DNA from: Faecalicatena fissicatena
Lineage (GTDB): Bacteria > Bacillota > Clostridia > Lachnospirales > Lachnospiraceae
Assembly: GCA_001028025.1 (NCBI GenBank)
Contig: LDAQ01000079.1
Location: 1 to 64,000 of the forward strand
Direction: 5' to 3'
Length of the DNA: 64,000 nucleotides
Shown here: one piece after another, positions 52,039 to 60,113 of the stretch
Layout: every line of letters starts with the position of its first letter
Position numbering within the stretch: the first letter of the stretch is position 1
The notes under the pieces: model-generated
Database searches by the model: none
What the model was told of the DNA's origin: nothing
What the model saw: the letters and a program-made list of their open reading frames with translations, nothing else
Made by a program: the position numbers and the translations under genes

Positions 52039-52260
52039 TTATCGGTTAGGACAAGTTTTGCAGTAAACCGGGTTCTCTATCAGCTCGAGAACCTGACTTT
52101 CAACCTCAGCTTCTTTATCATCGTCCATATTAACAGTCACTTTTTTTAATCGAAATGAAATCATTGCTGATGTTACGCCTGCGATAGAACTGATTTTTGT
52201 CTCCATCACCTGCGCGCAGTGTGAACAGGTTACATCTCCTAAAGCATAAATTTTTTTCAT
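52039..52260 (-). CDS. Mini heavy-metal-associated (HMA) domain protein, copy 2
   Basis: A 73-residue paralogue of the 51704 protein, with VTCSHCAQ (C11, C14) and the same C-terminal CKTCPNR. The VNMDDDKEAE stretch is identical in both. The ATG follows GAGGAGGG. The tandem arrangement indicates a recent duplication. There is no clear hairpin between the copies, so they may be co-transcribed. Confidence 0.8.
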   Translation of the reverse strand: MKKIYALGDVTCSHCAQVMETKISSIAGVTSAMISFRLKKVTVNMDDDKEAEVESQVLELIENPVYCKTCPNR

Positions 52261-52724
52261 CTTTTCCCTCCTCTTAGAATGGGTGACTTTTGGATTGTGT
52301 GAAAGAAATGCCTCTTTCGTGAACAGTAACGAAACAGCCGCAGATGTATTATGCCGGTGTACACTTTGGGGGTCTTTTTTTCTGTCCTATTGTCACTTTT
52401 TTTGCTGCAATAAACTTATAATTTAATTATATTGAAAAGAAAAGTTGCCGTCAATGGGCCTTTAGTAGTATAAATTTTTCGGAATTTTGAATAAAGGTCA
52501 GCTAAAAATGTGTTGTTTGTGTAAAATTGGAATAGGCAGCAATTACTTTTTGAGTTTTAGGAACAGCATGGAATACTTTACTCGGTACACTAGAAATATT
52601 AAAAGAATATTAAAAAAAGTACAATATAATTGTAAAAAGAATTACTTCGAGTTATTATTAGAAATAACATGAAACAATTGAAATAAGAATTATATTGTGC
52701 AATATTTGAAAGGTTGGTAATGAC
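52261..52724. other. Intergenic transition into low-GC accessory DNA
   Basis: A 464-base gap between divergent genes. It holds the upstream region of the HMA pair and then, from about 52.4 kb, turns clearly AT-rich. I see no attachment-site copy, RNA gene or convincing open frame. The AT-rich side probably contains the promoter of the AbiE pair. Confidence 0.6.
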
Positions 52725-53486
52725 ATGAAGTATTATGAAGAACTTTTAGAGATGGGGTGTTTTAGTCGAGAAGATTTGGCAGAAGTTACGGGCAGTGTGG
52801 CGGCAGCTCAGTCATTGATCTATGATTATCAAAAGAAGGGGTATATTGAGCGGGTAAAGAGAAATCTGTATGTTGCTATTAGTCTGGAAACAAAACAATC
52901 TGTATGCTCAAGGTATCAGATTGGCAGTAGTCTTTTTGCAGATGCATGTATATCACATCACAGTGCTTTTGAGGTATTTGGATTTGCGAATCAGGTGTTT
53001 TATGAATGTTATGTGGCAACAGAAAGCCGCTTTGCCGATTTTGAATATGATGGTATTACCTATCATCGGGTACAAAGAAAATCAGGTATTCAGACTACAA
53101 ATACTGGAGGGATTACAGTATCAAGCATAGAGCAGACTGTTGTAGACAGTATCCGAGATTTTGAAAAGATAGCAGGTTTAGAAGAAGTAATCCGCTGTAT
53201 CCTGCTTGTACCAGGGTTGAGGGAGCAGGAACTGCTTTCTTGTCTGAAAAACAACCGAAACGGCTTCTTATATCAGAAATGCGGATATCTGTTTGAAGAA
53301 TTACAAGCGGAACTAAAGCTGTCAGATGCATTTTATGAGGAGTGCGGAAATCATTGTGCAGCTTCAAAACGTTATTTGATGAAAGATATGAAGGATAATG
53401 TATGGAATGAGAAGTGGGGGATATATGCACCACACTCTATTAGAAAACTAATTGATAAGGGAGTAAGTGATTATGATGCAGTTTAA
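52725..53486 (+). CDS. abiEi: AbiEi-type antitoxin/transcriptional regulator
   Basis: A 253-residue antitoxin of the type IV AbiE system. The N-terminal winged helix (residues 5-60, LAEVTGSVAAAQSLIYDYQKKGYIERVKRNLYV) binds its own promoter in studied AbiEi proteins. The C-terminal domain includes SSIEQTVVDSIRDFEKIAGLEEV near 140-160. The frame overlaps the toxin gene by 14 bases, as is typical of toxin-antitoxin pairs. Base composition is much lower in GC than the chromosome around it, which points to horizontal transfer. AbiE gives phage abortive infection. Confidence 0.9.
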   Translation: MKYYEELLEMGCFSREDLAEVTGSVAAAQSLIYDYQKKGYIERVKRNLYVAISLETKQSVCSRYQIGSSLFADACISHHSAFEVFGFANQVFYECYVATESRFADFEYDGITYHRVQRKSGIQTTNTGGITVSSIEQTVVDSIRDFEKIAGLEEVIRCILLVPGLREQELLSCLKNNRNGFLYQKCGYLFEELQAELKLSDAFYEECGNHCAASKRYLMKDMKDNVWNEKWGIYAPHSIRKLIDKGVSDYDAV

Positions 53487-54444
53487 TCGTATGGCTTTGG
53501 GAAGGACAGCGAAGGAACTGGGATTTGTCAGAGACACGCTGGAAAAAGTATGCAGACTGGCAGATGTACTGAAATTCATGGAATCAAATGAATTATTAGC
53601 TAAAAGTCTTGCATTAAAAGGCGGCACTGCAATAAATTTGACAATCTTTGATCTGCCAAGATTGTCCGTTGATATTGATATGGATTTTTCGAAAGATATA
53701 AACCGTGATGCTATGTTGATGGAAAGAGAAGATATTACAAACAAGATTGATAAGTATATGTCGGCTAATGGATATAAACTCAGCCAGAAATCAAAGAACT
53801 ATCATGCGCTGGATTCATTTGTATATGAGTATATGAATGCAGGTGGAGGCAAAGACAATCTAAAGATTGAGATTAACTATATGCTCCGCTGTCATGTATT
53901 ACCAGTGGTGAGAAGAAAGATTGAATTACCTTGGAATAATGATGAATTAACAGTTCTCAGTGTTGCTCCATTGGAAATTTTTTCATCGAAGACGGTTGCA
54001 TTACTCAATAGAACAGCACCAAGAGATTTGTATGATATGCACAACATGGTCAGATATGGACTGTTTGATGAAGACGAACAGACAATGCTTAGAAAATGTG
54101 CTGTATACTACAGTGCTATCGGTTCGGAAACACCGCCAGATCAATTTGATTTTTTTAATATTGGAATGGTATCTCTACAAAAAATGAAGACAGATTTGAA
54201 TCCGGTTTTGCGTAGGGGAGAAAAATTTAATTTGGATATTGTAAAGAAAGAGGTTAGTTCATATTTGTCTGAAATTTTAGTTCCCACAGAAGACGAAATA
54301 CTGTTTTGGAGTGAATTTCGAAAAGGTAGTTATAGACCAGAATTGATATTTGGTAAAACGGAAGAATATGACAATGTAAAGGAACATCCAATGGCATTGT
54401 GGAAATGTCAGAAGAATATGTTAACTCAAAAGAAAAATAAATAG
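53473..54444 (+). CDS. abiEii: AbiEii-type nucleotidyltransferase toxin
   Basis: A 323-residue member of the AbiEii/AbiGii family, a DNA-polymerase-beta-like nucleotidyltransferase. The GG-x-DxD pattern is intact: LKGGTAINL near residue 48 and SVDIDMDFSK near 65. Family members transfer nucleotides to tRNA or other RNA and stop growth until neutralised by AbiEi. The start is set at ATG 53473 (53476 is also possible), overlapping the antitoxin. AT-rich, like its partner. It is followed by about 160 AT-rich bases and then the remnant of an integrase 3' end, so the pair was probably carried by an earlier integrated element. Confidence 0.9.
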   Translation: MMQFNRMALGRTAKELGFVRDTLEKVCRLADVLKFMESNELLAKSLALKGGTAINLTIFDLPRLSVDIDMDFSKDINRDAMLMEREDITNKIDKYMSANGYKLSQKSKNYHALDSFVYEYMNAGGGKDNLKIEINYMLRCHVLPVVRRKIELPWNNDELTVLSVAPLEIFSSKTVALLNRTAPRDLYDMHNMVRYGLFDEDEQTMLRKCAVYYSAIGSETPPDQFDFFNIGMVSLQKMKTDLNPVLRRGEKFNLDIVKKEVSSYLSEILVPTEDEILFWSEFRKGSYRPELIFGKTEEYDNVKEHPMALWKCQKNMLTQKKNK

Positions 54445-54604
54445 TCAATGCGAGTACTGTTATCTGTTGTTCGGCAAATTAGAAGCGACTCTATTCGTCA
54501 CTATATTGGAGGATGATTTGAACTCTTAACAAATAGTCTCAGCACTTTAGTTGGAGCTGGTTAAAATAATCAGCAAATTATTTTTGATTAAAGGTAACAT
54601 AATA

Positions 54605-54739
54605 ACTTTTGTAAATCCATGTAACATGGATCGGGTAACCAAAATCAAATCTAAAATAATTCAATAAAAAAGCGGAGAAGCCTTAATACATAAGGACTTC
54701 TCCACTTTCCAATCAATGCGGAAGAAGAGACTTGAACTC
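54605..54739. repeat. Left direct repeat (attL plus integrase 3'-end remnant)
   Basis: This 135-base stretch repeats 59800-59945 with a few substitutions and a 10-base deletion. It contains the last part of an integrase coding end (ACTTTTGTAAATCC...), the shared terminator hairpin (54671-54708), and the tRNA-Leu 3'-end core AATGCGGAAGAAGAGACTTG (54715 on). Because integrase sequence lies outside the core, the left flank is the end of a second, related element. A further tRNA-3'-end-like piece, GGAGGATGATTTGAACTC, occurs near 54508. Nothing else is seen in the 54445-54895 gap. Confidence 0.85.
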
Positions 54740-54895
54740 CCTTTATCTGCATAAAACTACGTAGGAAGGGGCATTCGTACATCATCCAATTAGAGGTAAC
54801 CAAAAAAGTAACCGGAAAGAAGAAAATGTTGTTGGAATTCTTAACAGTTTGATTAAATAAGCCACTTTTATGCCGAATATGACTAACAGATAATA

Positions 54896-55099
54896 CTATT
54901 TATGATTTGTACGTCCTAATAGGTAGTCAACTGTAACGCCATACAAATCAGCTAATTTCTCAAATACTTCGACAGGAATATTAATTTTACCTAACTCGTA
55001 TTTGGAATATGTTGTTTGCGTAATATTGAGATAATCAGCAATTTCTTTTTGCGTTTTATCCTTATCTTCGCGTATATTGCGAATATTTTCATAAATCAT
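54896..55099 (-). CDS. XRE-family regulator (element)
   Basis: A 67-residue helix-turn-helix protein consisting of little but the Cro/CI-type domain: KTQKEIADYLNITQTTYSKYELGK at residues 16-39, ending with YLLGRTNHK. It is divergent from the gene at 55242, with GACTAT/ATAGTC repeats between them that are likely operators. It is probably the element's maintenance or excision switch. Confidence 0.85.
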   Translation of the reverse strand: MIYENIRNIREDKDKTQKEIADYLNITQTTYSKYELGKINIPVEVFEKLADLYGVTVDYLLGRTNHK

Positions 55100-55146
55100 G
55101 TTTTGGCCCTCTTACTGTTTTTTATATTATAAGAAAGTCTAACCAC

Positions 55147-55177
55147 GACTATTGAAAAATAGTCTTATTACGACTAT
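55147..55177. promoter_or_regulatory. Candidate operator of the XRE regulator
   Basis: GACTAT (55147-55152), ATAGTC (55159-55164) and GACTAT (55172-55177): an inverted repeat plus a third half-site, located in the divergent promoter region. Confidence 0.5.
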
Positions 55178-55241
55178 ACTTATTGAAAGAAGCATAATAA
55201 TCAGATTATTATTTGAGCGGTATGTAGTGGAGAATAGGATT

Positions 55242-55544
55242 ATGTATAGAGAAATGTCCATTGAAATGACAGATAAAGAAGTGAAAAAGTGTATGGCTAT
55301 GCTCGTGGAGGATAGCATTGTTTTAAAAATTAAAAGGGATACTGTCCAAAATGCAATAGATATAAAGTTTAAAGTGCGGGGAGACTGTAGAAAGAAAAAA
55401 TACCGTATCTCATTATTACCAGATGCGGTCGAGGAACTATCAGAGGGTATCAGATTGAAAATCGATGGAGAATATTTATATGAACAGTTTATGATTGCAA
55501 AAGGATATAGTGATTACTGGAAGGATAATATTTTTATAGACTGA
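55242..55544 (+). CDS. Hypothetical element protein
   Basis: A 100-residue hydrophilic protein that I do not recognise. It begins MYREMSIEMTDKEVKKCMAM and has several Lys-rich segments; no membrane helix or known motif is visible. The start at 55242 is preceded by GGAGAATAGG; the open frame continues upstream to 55152 through the operator region, which is unlikely to be coding. A terminator hairpin follows. Its position opposite an XRE repressor suggests an early, regulated gene. Confidence 0.55.
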   Translation: MYREMSIEMTDKEVKKCMAMLVEDSIVLKIKRDTVQNAIDIKFKVRGDCRKKKYRISLLPDAVEELSEGIRLKIDGEYLYEQFMIAKGYSDYWKDNIFID

Positions 55545-55577
55545 TATATATTCAGAGATATCTAAAAATTTAAGATA

Positions 55578-55620
55578 CAAAATAGGAGAGGGCTTATTCT
55601 ATAGGTCTTCTCCTATTTTG
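55578..55620 (+). terminator. Hairpin terminator in the element
   Basis: CAAAATAGGAGA (55578-55589) pairs perfectly with TCTCCTATTTTG (55609-55620). The A and T ends allow termination in both directions. Confidence 0.75.
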
Positions 55621-55803
55621 CAGGGGTGGTTTACATATTGGAGCAATGAGATTGAGATAAAAGATGGTATATGTATTACATGCGAACGTCAACCGGCAAA
55701 ATATTATTTCGAACGTGTTTCATTAATTGGAAAAATAGAAAAGCCTGTATTAATAGGACTTTTTACATATATGACAGGATGGAAAGATGAGATTAAAGTC
55801 TAA
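55618..55803 (+). CDS. Doubtful 61-codon frame
   Basis: A frame opening with TTG inside the preceding terminator hairpin, with no ribosome site and no internal ATG near its start. The sequence (YYFERVSLIGKIEKPVLIGLF) is plausible protein but resembles nothing I know. It may be a remnant of a longer gene. Confidence 0.2.
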   Translation: MQGWFTYWSNEIEIKDGICITCERQPAKYYFERVSLIGKIEKPVLIGLFTYMTGWKDEIKV

Positions 55804-55938
55804 AAAGCATTGAAAACTGAGGCGTTTTCCGAACACTGTTATTTTAAGCCCCCGAACGTAGTCCCGAACTCTCTACTACGCCCGAATTAAATAATCATTA
55901 TGAATAGAGATTATACCTTTTTCATATCTTCTGTAGAC

Positions 55939-56226
55939 TTATTTTCGTTTGATCAGCAAATTAACCATTTGTCTCACAACCTCAACCTCATGTTCATCCA
56001 GACCGCTGACGTCAACTACTTCCATTTTCTCCAGCCCTAAAAGATAATCGGTGGACACGTGAAATATTCTCGATAATGAGATCAACACATCATAGGAGGG
56101 ATACCTATTACCGGCTTCATAAGCAGATATTGCGCTAACTGCTACGCCGGCTAAACTTGCTAATTGCTTTTGCGTAAAATTATACTCTTTACGAAGTTGC
56201 TTTATTTTTTTACCAAAATCCACCAT
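55939..56226 (-). CDS. XRE-family regulator with C-terminal extension (element)
   Basis: A 95-residue Cro/CI-type regulator. The helix-turn-helix is at residues 17-45 (TQKQLASLAGVAVSAISAYEAGNRYPS), followed by STDYLLGLE and an acidic tail (DVSGLDEHEVEVVRQMVNLL) that could mediate dimerisation. ATG 56226 has AGGTG 6 bases upstream; a GTG at 56235 is the longer alternative. It is divergent from the 56404 gene, with a GTGTA-N6-TACAC palindrome between them. Confidence 0.85.
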   Translation of the reverse strand: MVDFGKKIKQLRKEYNFTQKQLASLAGVAVSAISAYEAGNRYPSYDVLISLSRIFHVSTDYLLGLEKMEVVDVSGLDEHEVEVVRQMVNLLIKRK

Positions 56227-56276
56227 ATGTAACACCTGCTTTCACAAATAGTGTACTAAAAATGATTTCCCCATAG

Positions 56277-56292
56277 GTGTAGTTATATACAC
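56277..56292. promoter_or_regulatory. Candidate operator GTGTA-N6-TACAC
   Basis: A perfect 5-base inverted repeat about 50 bases upstream of the XRE start. A related GTGTACTA lies at about 56251. Likely bound by the neighbouring XRE protein. Confidence 0.5.
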
Positions 56293-56403
56293 TCAAACGG
56301 AAAATATGCGTTGAAAATAAGCAAAGGTAATAGTAGAATAATAATTATGTATGACTAAACTATTGAGATTGGAATTATGCATGATATATATGGGGGAATA
56401 TAT

Positions 56404-56673
56404 ATGAGCAAAGAGTACAAAATTAACTTAACGATGGAACAGCATAAGAAATTTGAACGTTTTGTAATGGGTAACGACTTAGACTTTTACGAAGATTATG
56501 TTATAAATCTAATAGATAGAGATCAACAAAAATTTTTCCTTGAAAATCCCCAATTTATGTCGGAACTTCCCGTTAGTCATGATAAAATTCACTTACTACA
56601 GGATAAAACATTTAGAGAGATTCTACGAAAAATTGTGGCCTATGAGGAGGACAAAGAAAATAGCATTAAATAA
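56404..56673 (+). CDS. Hypothetical element protein
   Basis: An 89-residue acidic protein that I do not recognise (MSKEYKINLTMEQHKKFERFV, later EILRKIVAYEEDKEN). No cysteines, membrane helix or known motif. The ATG follows GGGGGA. The frame continues upstream to 56377 but without a ribosome site. It lies between two XRE genes and may be an accessory regulator. Confidence 0.55.
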   Translation: MSKEYKINLTMEQHKKFERFVMGNDLDFYEDYVINLIDRDQQKFFLENPQFMSELPVSHDKIHLLQDKTFREILRKIVAYEEDKENSIK

Positions 56674-56736
56674 ATGTACGGAGTAAAGAAAAGAATTAAG
56701 TACTGAGGCTGGGGCAGGATGGAATGTCCGGGAATT

Positions 56737-56943
56737 TCAAAGTTTTCTAATTGTACGTCCTATAATATAATCCACACTGGTTTTATACAGATCAGCCAAC
56801 TTTATTAAGTAATCAATAGGAATGGTCTGCGTACCCTTTTCATACCTTCTGTAGACTTCTCTTTGTATACCCAAATGATCAGCAATCTGCTTTTGGGTCA
56901 AATCATGGTCGACTCGTAAATCTTCCAACCGTTTAAAATACAT
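56737..56943 (-). CDS. XRE-family regulator (element)
   Basis: A 68-residue Cro/CI-type protein with the helix-turn-helix at residues 16-40 (TQKQIADHLGIQREVYRRYEKG), ending YIIGRTIRKL. Similar in length and ending to the 54896 protein (YLLGRTNHK), so the two are paralogues. ATG 56943 follows GAGGTG; the frame runs 59 codons further without a ribosome site. Confidence 0.85.
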   Translation of the reverse strand: MYFKRLEDLRVDHDLTQKQIADHLGIQREVYRRYEKGTQTIPIDYLIKLADLYKTSVDYIIGRTIRKL

Positions 56944-57141
56944 ATAATCACCTCGTAAAATAATGCTACTATATAGTTGTATTACGTCAAATAAAGAAAA
57001 ATACACTTGCAAACATATGTTCGGTATGATAGTATAATTGTGTAATCCACAGAACAGTAAAGTTAACAATATAATATGTCTCGTAGGTGCTAGGGTATTT
57101 GATATAAGTTTATAAACCACTGGACTCAGATCATGTTTAGT

Positions 57142-57222
57142 GGTTTTTTAATTGCAAACAATTAGGGCAATTAAAAAACCGATGCTGGTAACATCGGCTG
57201 GATACGAGTGCTGGTAACACTC
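57142..57222. repeat. Hairpin cluster upstream of the replication-type gene
   Basis: GGTTTTTTAATTGC (57142-57155) pairs with 57167-57180. It is followed by two hairpins with identical 7-base loops: CCGATG-CTGGTAA-CATCGG (57179-57197) and GAGTG-CTGGTAA-CACTC (57206-57222). Different stems around one loop sequence suggest recognition of the loop, as in a replication origin or an RNA control element. The remaining bases to 57486 hold no supported gene. Confidence 0.6.
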
Positions 57223-57486
57223 TGTATTGGATTTAAACGACACATGAAGCATCGTATATATAATGCAGTTAAGTATAACAGAAAGTTTTGTGTCGTGTCA
57301 ATAAGGAACCTCTCCTTACTTATCCCCCTGATTTTCACATAGATACAATTACATACAGCAGGTTTCTCAGAACCATTTTTCAAAACTGAAGGGGCAGCAG
57401 GCAGACCCAGAAAAAGATGTCTAGGGTGACTTTCTAATAAGTACAAAATTGCAAGGGAGATTATAGGTATTAGCAGTAACTACAAA

Positions 57487-58344
57487 ATGACAGCGAGTAT
57501 CCACACGTTGTCAATAAAATTCAACGGATTTACGGGAAGCATCCAAAAGGAAGTAAAAGACTGCATGAAAAGCGGGTTTTTTGAGGAATCGGGAATAACC
57601 AGCAGTAAGATTAATGTGAACAGACTTTACGGAGACATTTACAAATATAGTGAATTTCAGACAGCATTAAATACGATCCTTTTAGATGCAGGAGTAAAAG
57701 ATTACAGAATAACGCGGGTCGATGTAAGATTGGACTCGTACGACAAAGAGCATTATAAGCGGTATATGAAACTCAACAGGATCATCACAAGTTTACTTGG
57801 CACGACATATAAAACGCAAAATAACTATAGATGTGTTGATTTGTTTTCAAATAAGCAGTTGTCCATAGCGGTTAAAAATGATTATTTTCAGATTGAACAT
57901 TACGACAAAAACCAGCAAAGTCAAGGCCGGGATAGAGCAAAGAGCCGACTTGAATTGAGGTCGTTAAAATGGAATACTACTGAGGATAAGCTAAAGGACA
58001 AATTTATTGCTGAATGGGAACACAGATTAGATAAATCCGTTGAAAATTATGGAAAGATGCAGATGCGGTATAATGATGAGCTGGTGCAGTTATTTAAGCA
58101 GGAAATGAATAAGTACCCTAAAAGGTATAATAATCTGACTGGTTTTCTGTTACAGTATCAGGATTGCATTTTTACCAAAGAGCAAATGATAGATTTGCTA
58201 AAACGTTTTGATGAAGTTAGTAACCCCCAGAACAAAGAAAAGAATCACAGGCAAAAGTATGGTATTGACTATTACTCAAAATTAGATGTGCTGGAAGCAG
58301 TGGAGATAATTAAAAGGGCGGTCAGGGCATATTTTGACAGCTGA
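57487..58344 (+). CDS. Putative replication initiation-type protein of the element
   Basis: A 285-residue basic protein. YRITRVDVRLDSYD near residue 77 and RAKSRLELRSLKW near 155 resemble replication-initiator proteins of small Gram-positive elements, but I do not see an unambiguous HUH or catalytic Tyr motif, so the assignment rests on general character and position. The ATG at 57487 lacks a good ribosome site. It is preceded by a cluster of structured repeats that could be an origin and followed by the integrase, a common order (Rep, Int) in small integrative elements. Confidence 0.45.
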   Translation: MTASIHTLSIKFNGFTGSIQKEVKDCMKSGFFEESGITSSKINVNRLYGDIYKYSEFQTALNTILLDAGVKDYRITRVDVRLDSYDKEHYKRYMKLNRIITSLLGTTYKTQNNYRCVDLFSNKQLSIAVKNDYFQIEHYDKNQQSQGRDRAKSRLELRSLKWNTTEDKLKDKFIAEWEHRLDKSVENYGKMQMRYNDELVQLFKQEMNKYPKRYNNLTGFLLQYQDCIFTKEQMIDLLKRFDEVSNPQNKEKNHRQKYGIDYYSKLDVLEAVEIIKRAVRAYFDS

Positions 58345-58524
58345 TATAAAAAGCTATCCGTATTACGGGAGAGAGTTATGGGCTTTTTCCCGTATACAAG
58401 GGGATATCTTGAATCGAGTGCAATGTTTATATCTAAATCTAGGAGATATGAATATTTATTATATATTTTGGGGAGGTAACTTTAAGTTAAAGCGTCAGAA
58501 TCACAGTTAAATAATACAGAGATA

Positions 58525-59859
58525 TTGAATCAAGCCATTGCCAGTGGTATCATTAATTTGGATGATGTGCGGATAAAACTTGATATGGCAACTAATGTAG
58601 AGATACTAAACGCACATAATAAAGCTAAATGGCAAGGAAAGGATGGTAAGTGGTACACACATGTATATGATTCGACTAAAAAAGACAATAGAAGGCTGTT
58701 AAAGCGTAAAACAGAAGAAGCGCTGAATACTGCAATCATTAAAATTGTTAAAAATCAACTTGCGAAGAAAAAGAAAAAGAAAGACAAAGAGAAGATTACA
58801 CTGGAAATAATATACCCGGACTGGCTGGCTTATAAGAGTTTACATACAGAGAAAACGTCTTCTATTAAGCGATATTCTACCGAATGGAAGCGTTACTATA
58901 TGTCAGATCCAATTATAAAAAAGCCTCTGGATGAGCTGAGTGTACTAATGTTGGATGAGTGGGCTCATAAAATGATTAAGCATCATAAAATGAATAAGAA
59001 GCAGTATTATACGATGTCAATTATTCTCAGGCAGTCTTTACAATACGCAAAGAATCGGGGAGATATCAGTGAAAATCCGTTTGAAGCTGTAAAGATTGAA
59101 TCGAAAATGTTTCGCAAGACGAAGAAAAAGGCTGATGAAACCCAGGTCTATCTGGTAGAGGAGCAGGCGTTAATTATTCAGGAAGCATGGAAGGATTACA
59201 ATTCATCCAATGCCAAGGAGACAACACCTCTGGCCGTAATTTTGGCATTTTATTTAGGCTGTAGACCGGGAGAAACAGTTGCTATCAGAGAAGAAGATAT
59301 AAGAGGGCAGTATATTCACATACAGCGGATGGAGATAGGCGAATTTGAGACAACAGACGGAATAAACTATATAAAAACCGGCGTGGATGTTGCAGAGCAC
59401 ACAAAGACAGATGCAGGAGACAGGGAAGTATATGCCACATCAGAAGCAATGGAATTAATTCGTTTGATAAAATTTGCTAATCAGAAGCACGGATGCAGTG
59501 GAGAGTACTTATTTATGCAGGACGGTGAACGCACGAAGGAAACTGCGGTTGCATGGAGACTGGAAAAATATTGTAACCATATTGCCATCCCTTATAAAAG
59601 CCCGCACAAGATGAGAAAAACATATATTTCAACACTGATAGATAATAACCTCAATATTAACACCATTAGAAAATTAGTCGGTCATGAAGATGAAAAAACT
59701 ACATACCAGAGCTATTGTTTTGACAGAAGAAACAATACACAGATTGAGACACAGTTAGAAGAAGCATTAAAATTTAATAATGAAAAAAGTAATATCATTA
59801 CTTTTGTAAATCCATGTAACATGGATCAGGTAACCATAGGTAACCAAAATCAAATCTAA
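58525..59859 (+). CDS. Tyrosine recombinase/integrase
   Basis: A site-specific integrase of about 444 residues. Residues 85-190 are the SAM-like core-binding domain and 220-420 the catalytic domain with Arg in LGCRPGE near 255, HKMRKT near 360, and GHEDEKTTYQSYCF near 385 containing the candidate nucleophile Tyr. The gene end lies 64 bases from the tRNA-Leu 3' end, as expected for the enzyme that uses this att site. The start is uncertain: GGGGAGG (58470-58476) has no ATG, GTG or TTG at proper distance in frame, which is read as GTT there; the first usable codon is TTG 58525 with only a weak ribosome site. Reduced or altered expression is possible. Confidence 0.85.
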   Translation: MNQAIASGIINLDDVRIKLDMATNVEILNAHNKAKWQGKDGKWYTHVYDSTKKDNRRLLKRKTEEALNTAIIKIVKNQLAKKKKKKDKEKITLEIIYPDWLAYKSLHTEKTSSIKRYSTEWKRYYMSDPIIKKPLDELSVLMLDEWAHKMIKHHKMNKKQYYTMSIILRQSLQYAKNRGDISENPFEAVKIESKMFRKTKKKADETQVYLVEEQALIIQEAWKDYNSSNAKETTPLAVILAFYLGCRPGETVAIREEDIRGQYIHIQRMEIGEFETTDGINYIKTGVDVAEHTKTDAGDREVYATSEAMELIRLIKFANQKHGCSGEYLFMQDGERTKETAVAWRLEKYCNHIAIPYKSPHKMRKTYISTLIDNNLNINTIRKLVGHEDEKTTYQSYCFDRRNNTQIETQLEEALKFNNEKSNIITFVNPCNMDQVTIGNQNQI

Positions 59860-59945
59860 AACAATTCAATAAAAAAAGCGGAGAAGCCTTAATACATAAG
59901 GACTTCTCCACTTTTCCACCAATGCGGAAGAAGAGACTTGAACTC
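59800..59945. repeat. Right direct repeat (attR side)
   Basis: This 146-base stretch holds the integrase 3' end, the terminator and the tRNA-Leu 3'-end core. It matches 54605-54739. The right copy has an extra 10 bases from a small tandem duplication of GGTAACC. Confidence 0.85.
59877..59915. terminator. Bidirectional terminator between integrase and tRNA-Leu
   Basis: GGAGAAG-CCTTA pairs with TAAGG-A-CTTCTCC, flanked by A and T runs. The same hairpin is present at 54671. Confidence 0.8.
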
Positions 59946-60006
59946 TCACAGGATAAACTCCCACTAGAACCTGAATCTAGCGCGTCTGCCATTCCGCCAC
60001 TTCCGC
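59923..60006 (-). tRNA. tRNA-Leu (CAG)
   Basis: An 84-base cloverleaf on the minus strand with acceptor GCGGAAG/CTTCCGC, D arm GGCGGAATGGCAGACGC, anticodon stem CTAGA/TCTAG with loop TTCAGGT (anticodon CAG), a long class II variable arm, and a T arm containing GTTCAAGTC. CCA is not encoded. Its 3' end is the integration site of the element to the left. Confidence 0.95.
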
Positions 60007-60113
60007 TCGACAAGTGATATTCTATCACAGGATACCAGACTTTGTAAACCCCTATTTTAAAATTCTTTACCTTTGCTTATTTTGAATGAATTTTCAGATA
60101 TTTAATAGCGCTG

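Larger units (their letters stand above)
54715..59945 (+). mobile_element. 5.2-kb integrative element in tRNA-Leu
   Basis: Bounded by copies of AATGCGGAAGAAGAGACTTG at 54715 and 59921. The right copy is the genuine 3' end of tRNA-Leu. Inside are three XRE regulators, three small unknown genes, a putative replication protein and a tyrosine integrase adjacent to the tRNA. Base composition is well below that of the chromosome. No conjugation or relaxase gene is recognised, so it would be a small replicating/mobilisable or satellite-type element. Confidence 0.85.

Noticed and set aside
52487..52672. A 61-codon frame before the AbiE pair
   Set aside because: It starts with TTG, has no ribosome site, and the AT-rich composition alone makes such Lys/Asn-rich frames likely.
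57171..57446. A 91-codon minus-strand frame upstream of the replication-type gene
   Set aside because: It covers the structured hairpins with conserved loops, has no ribosome site and no family resemblance.
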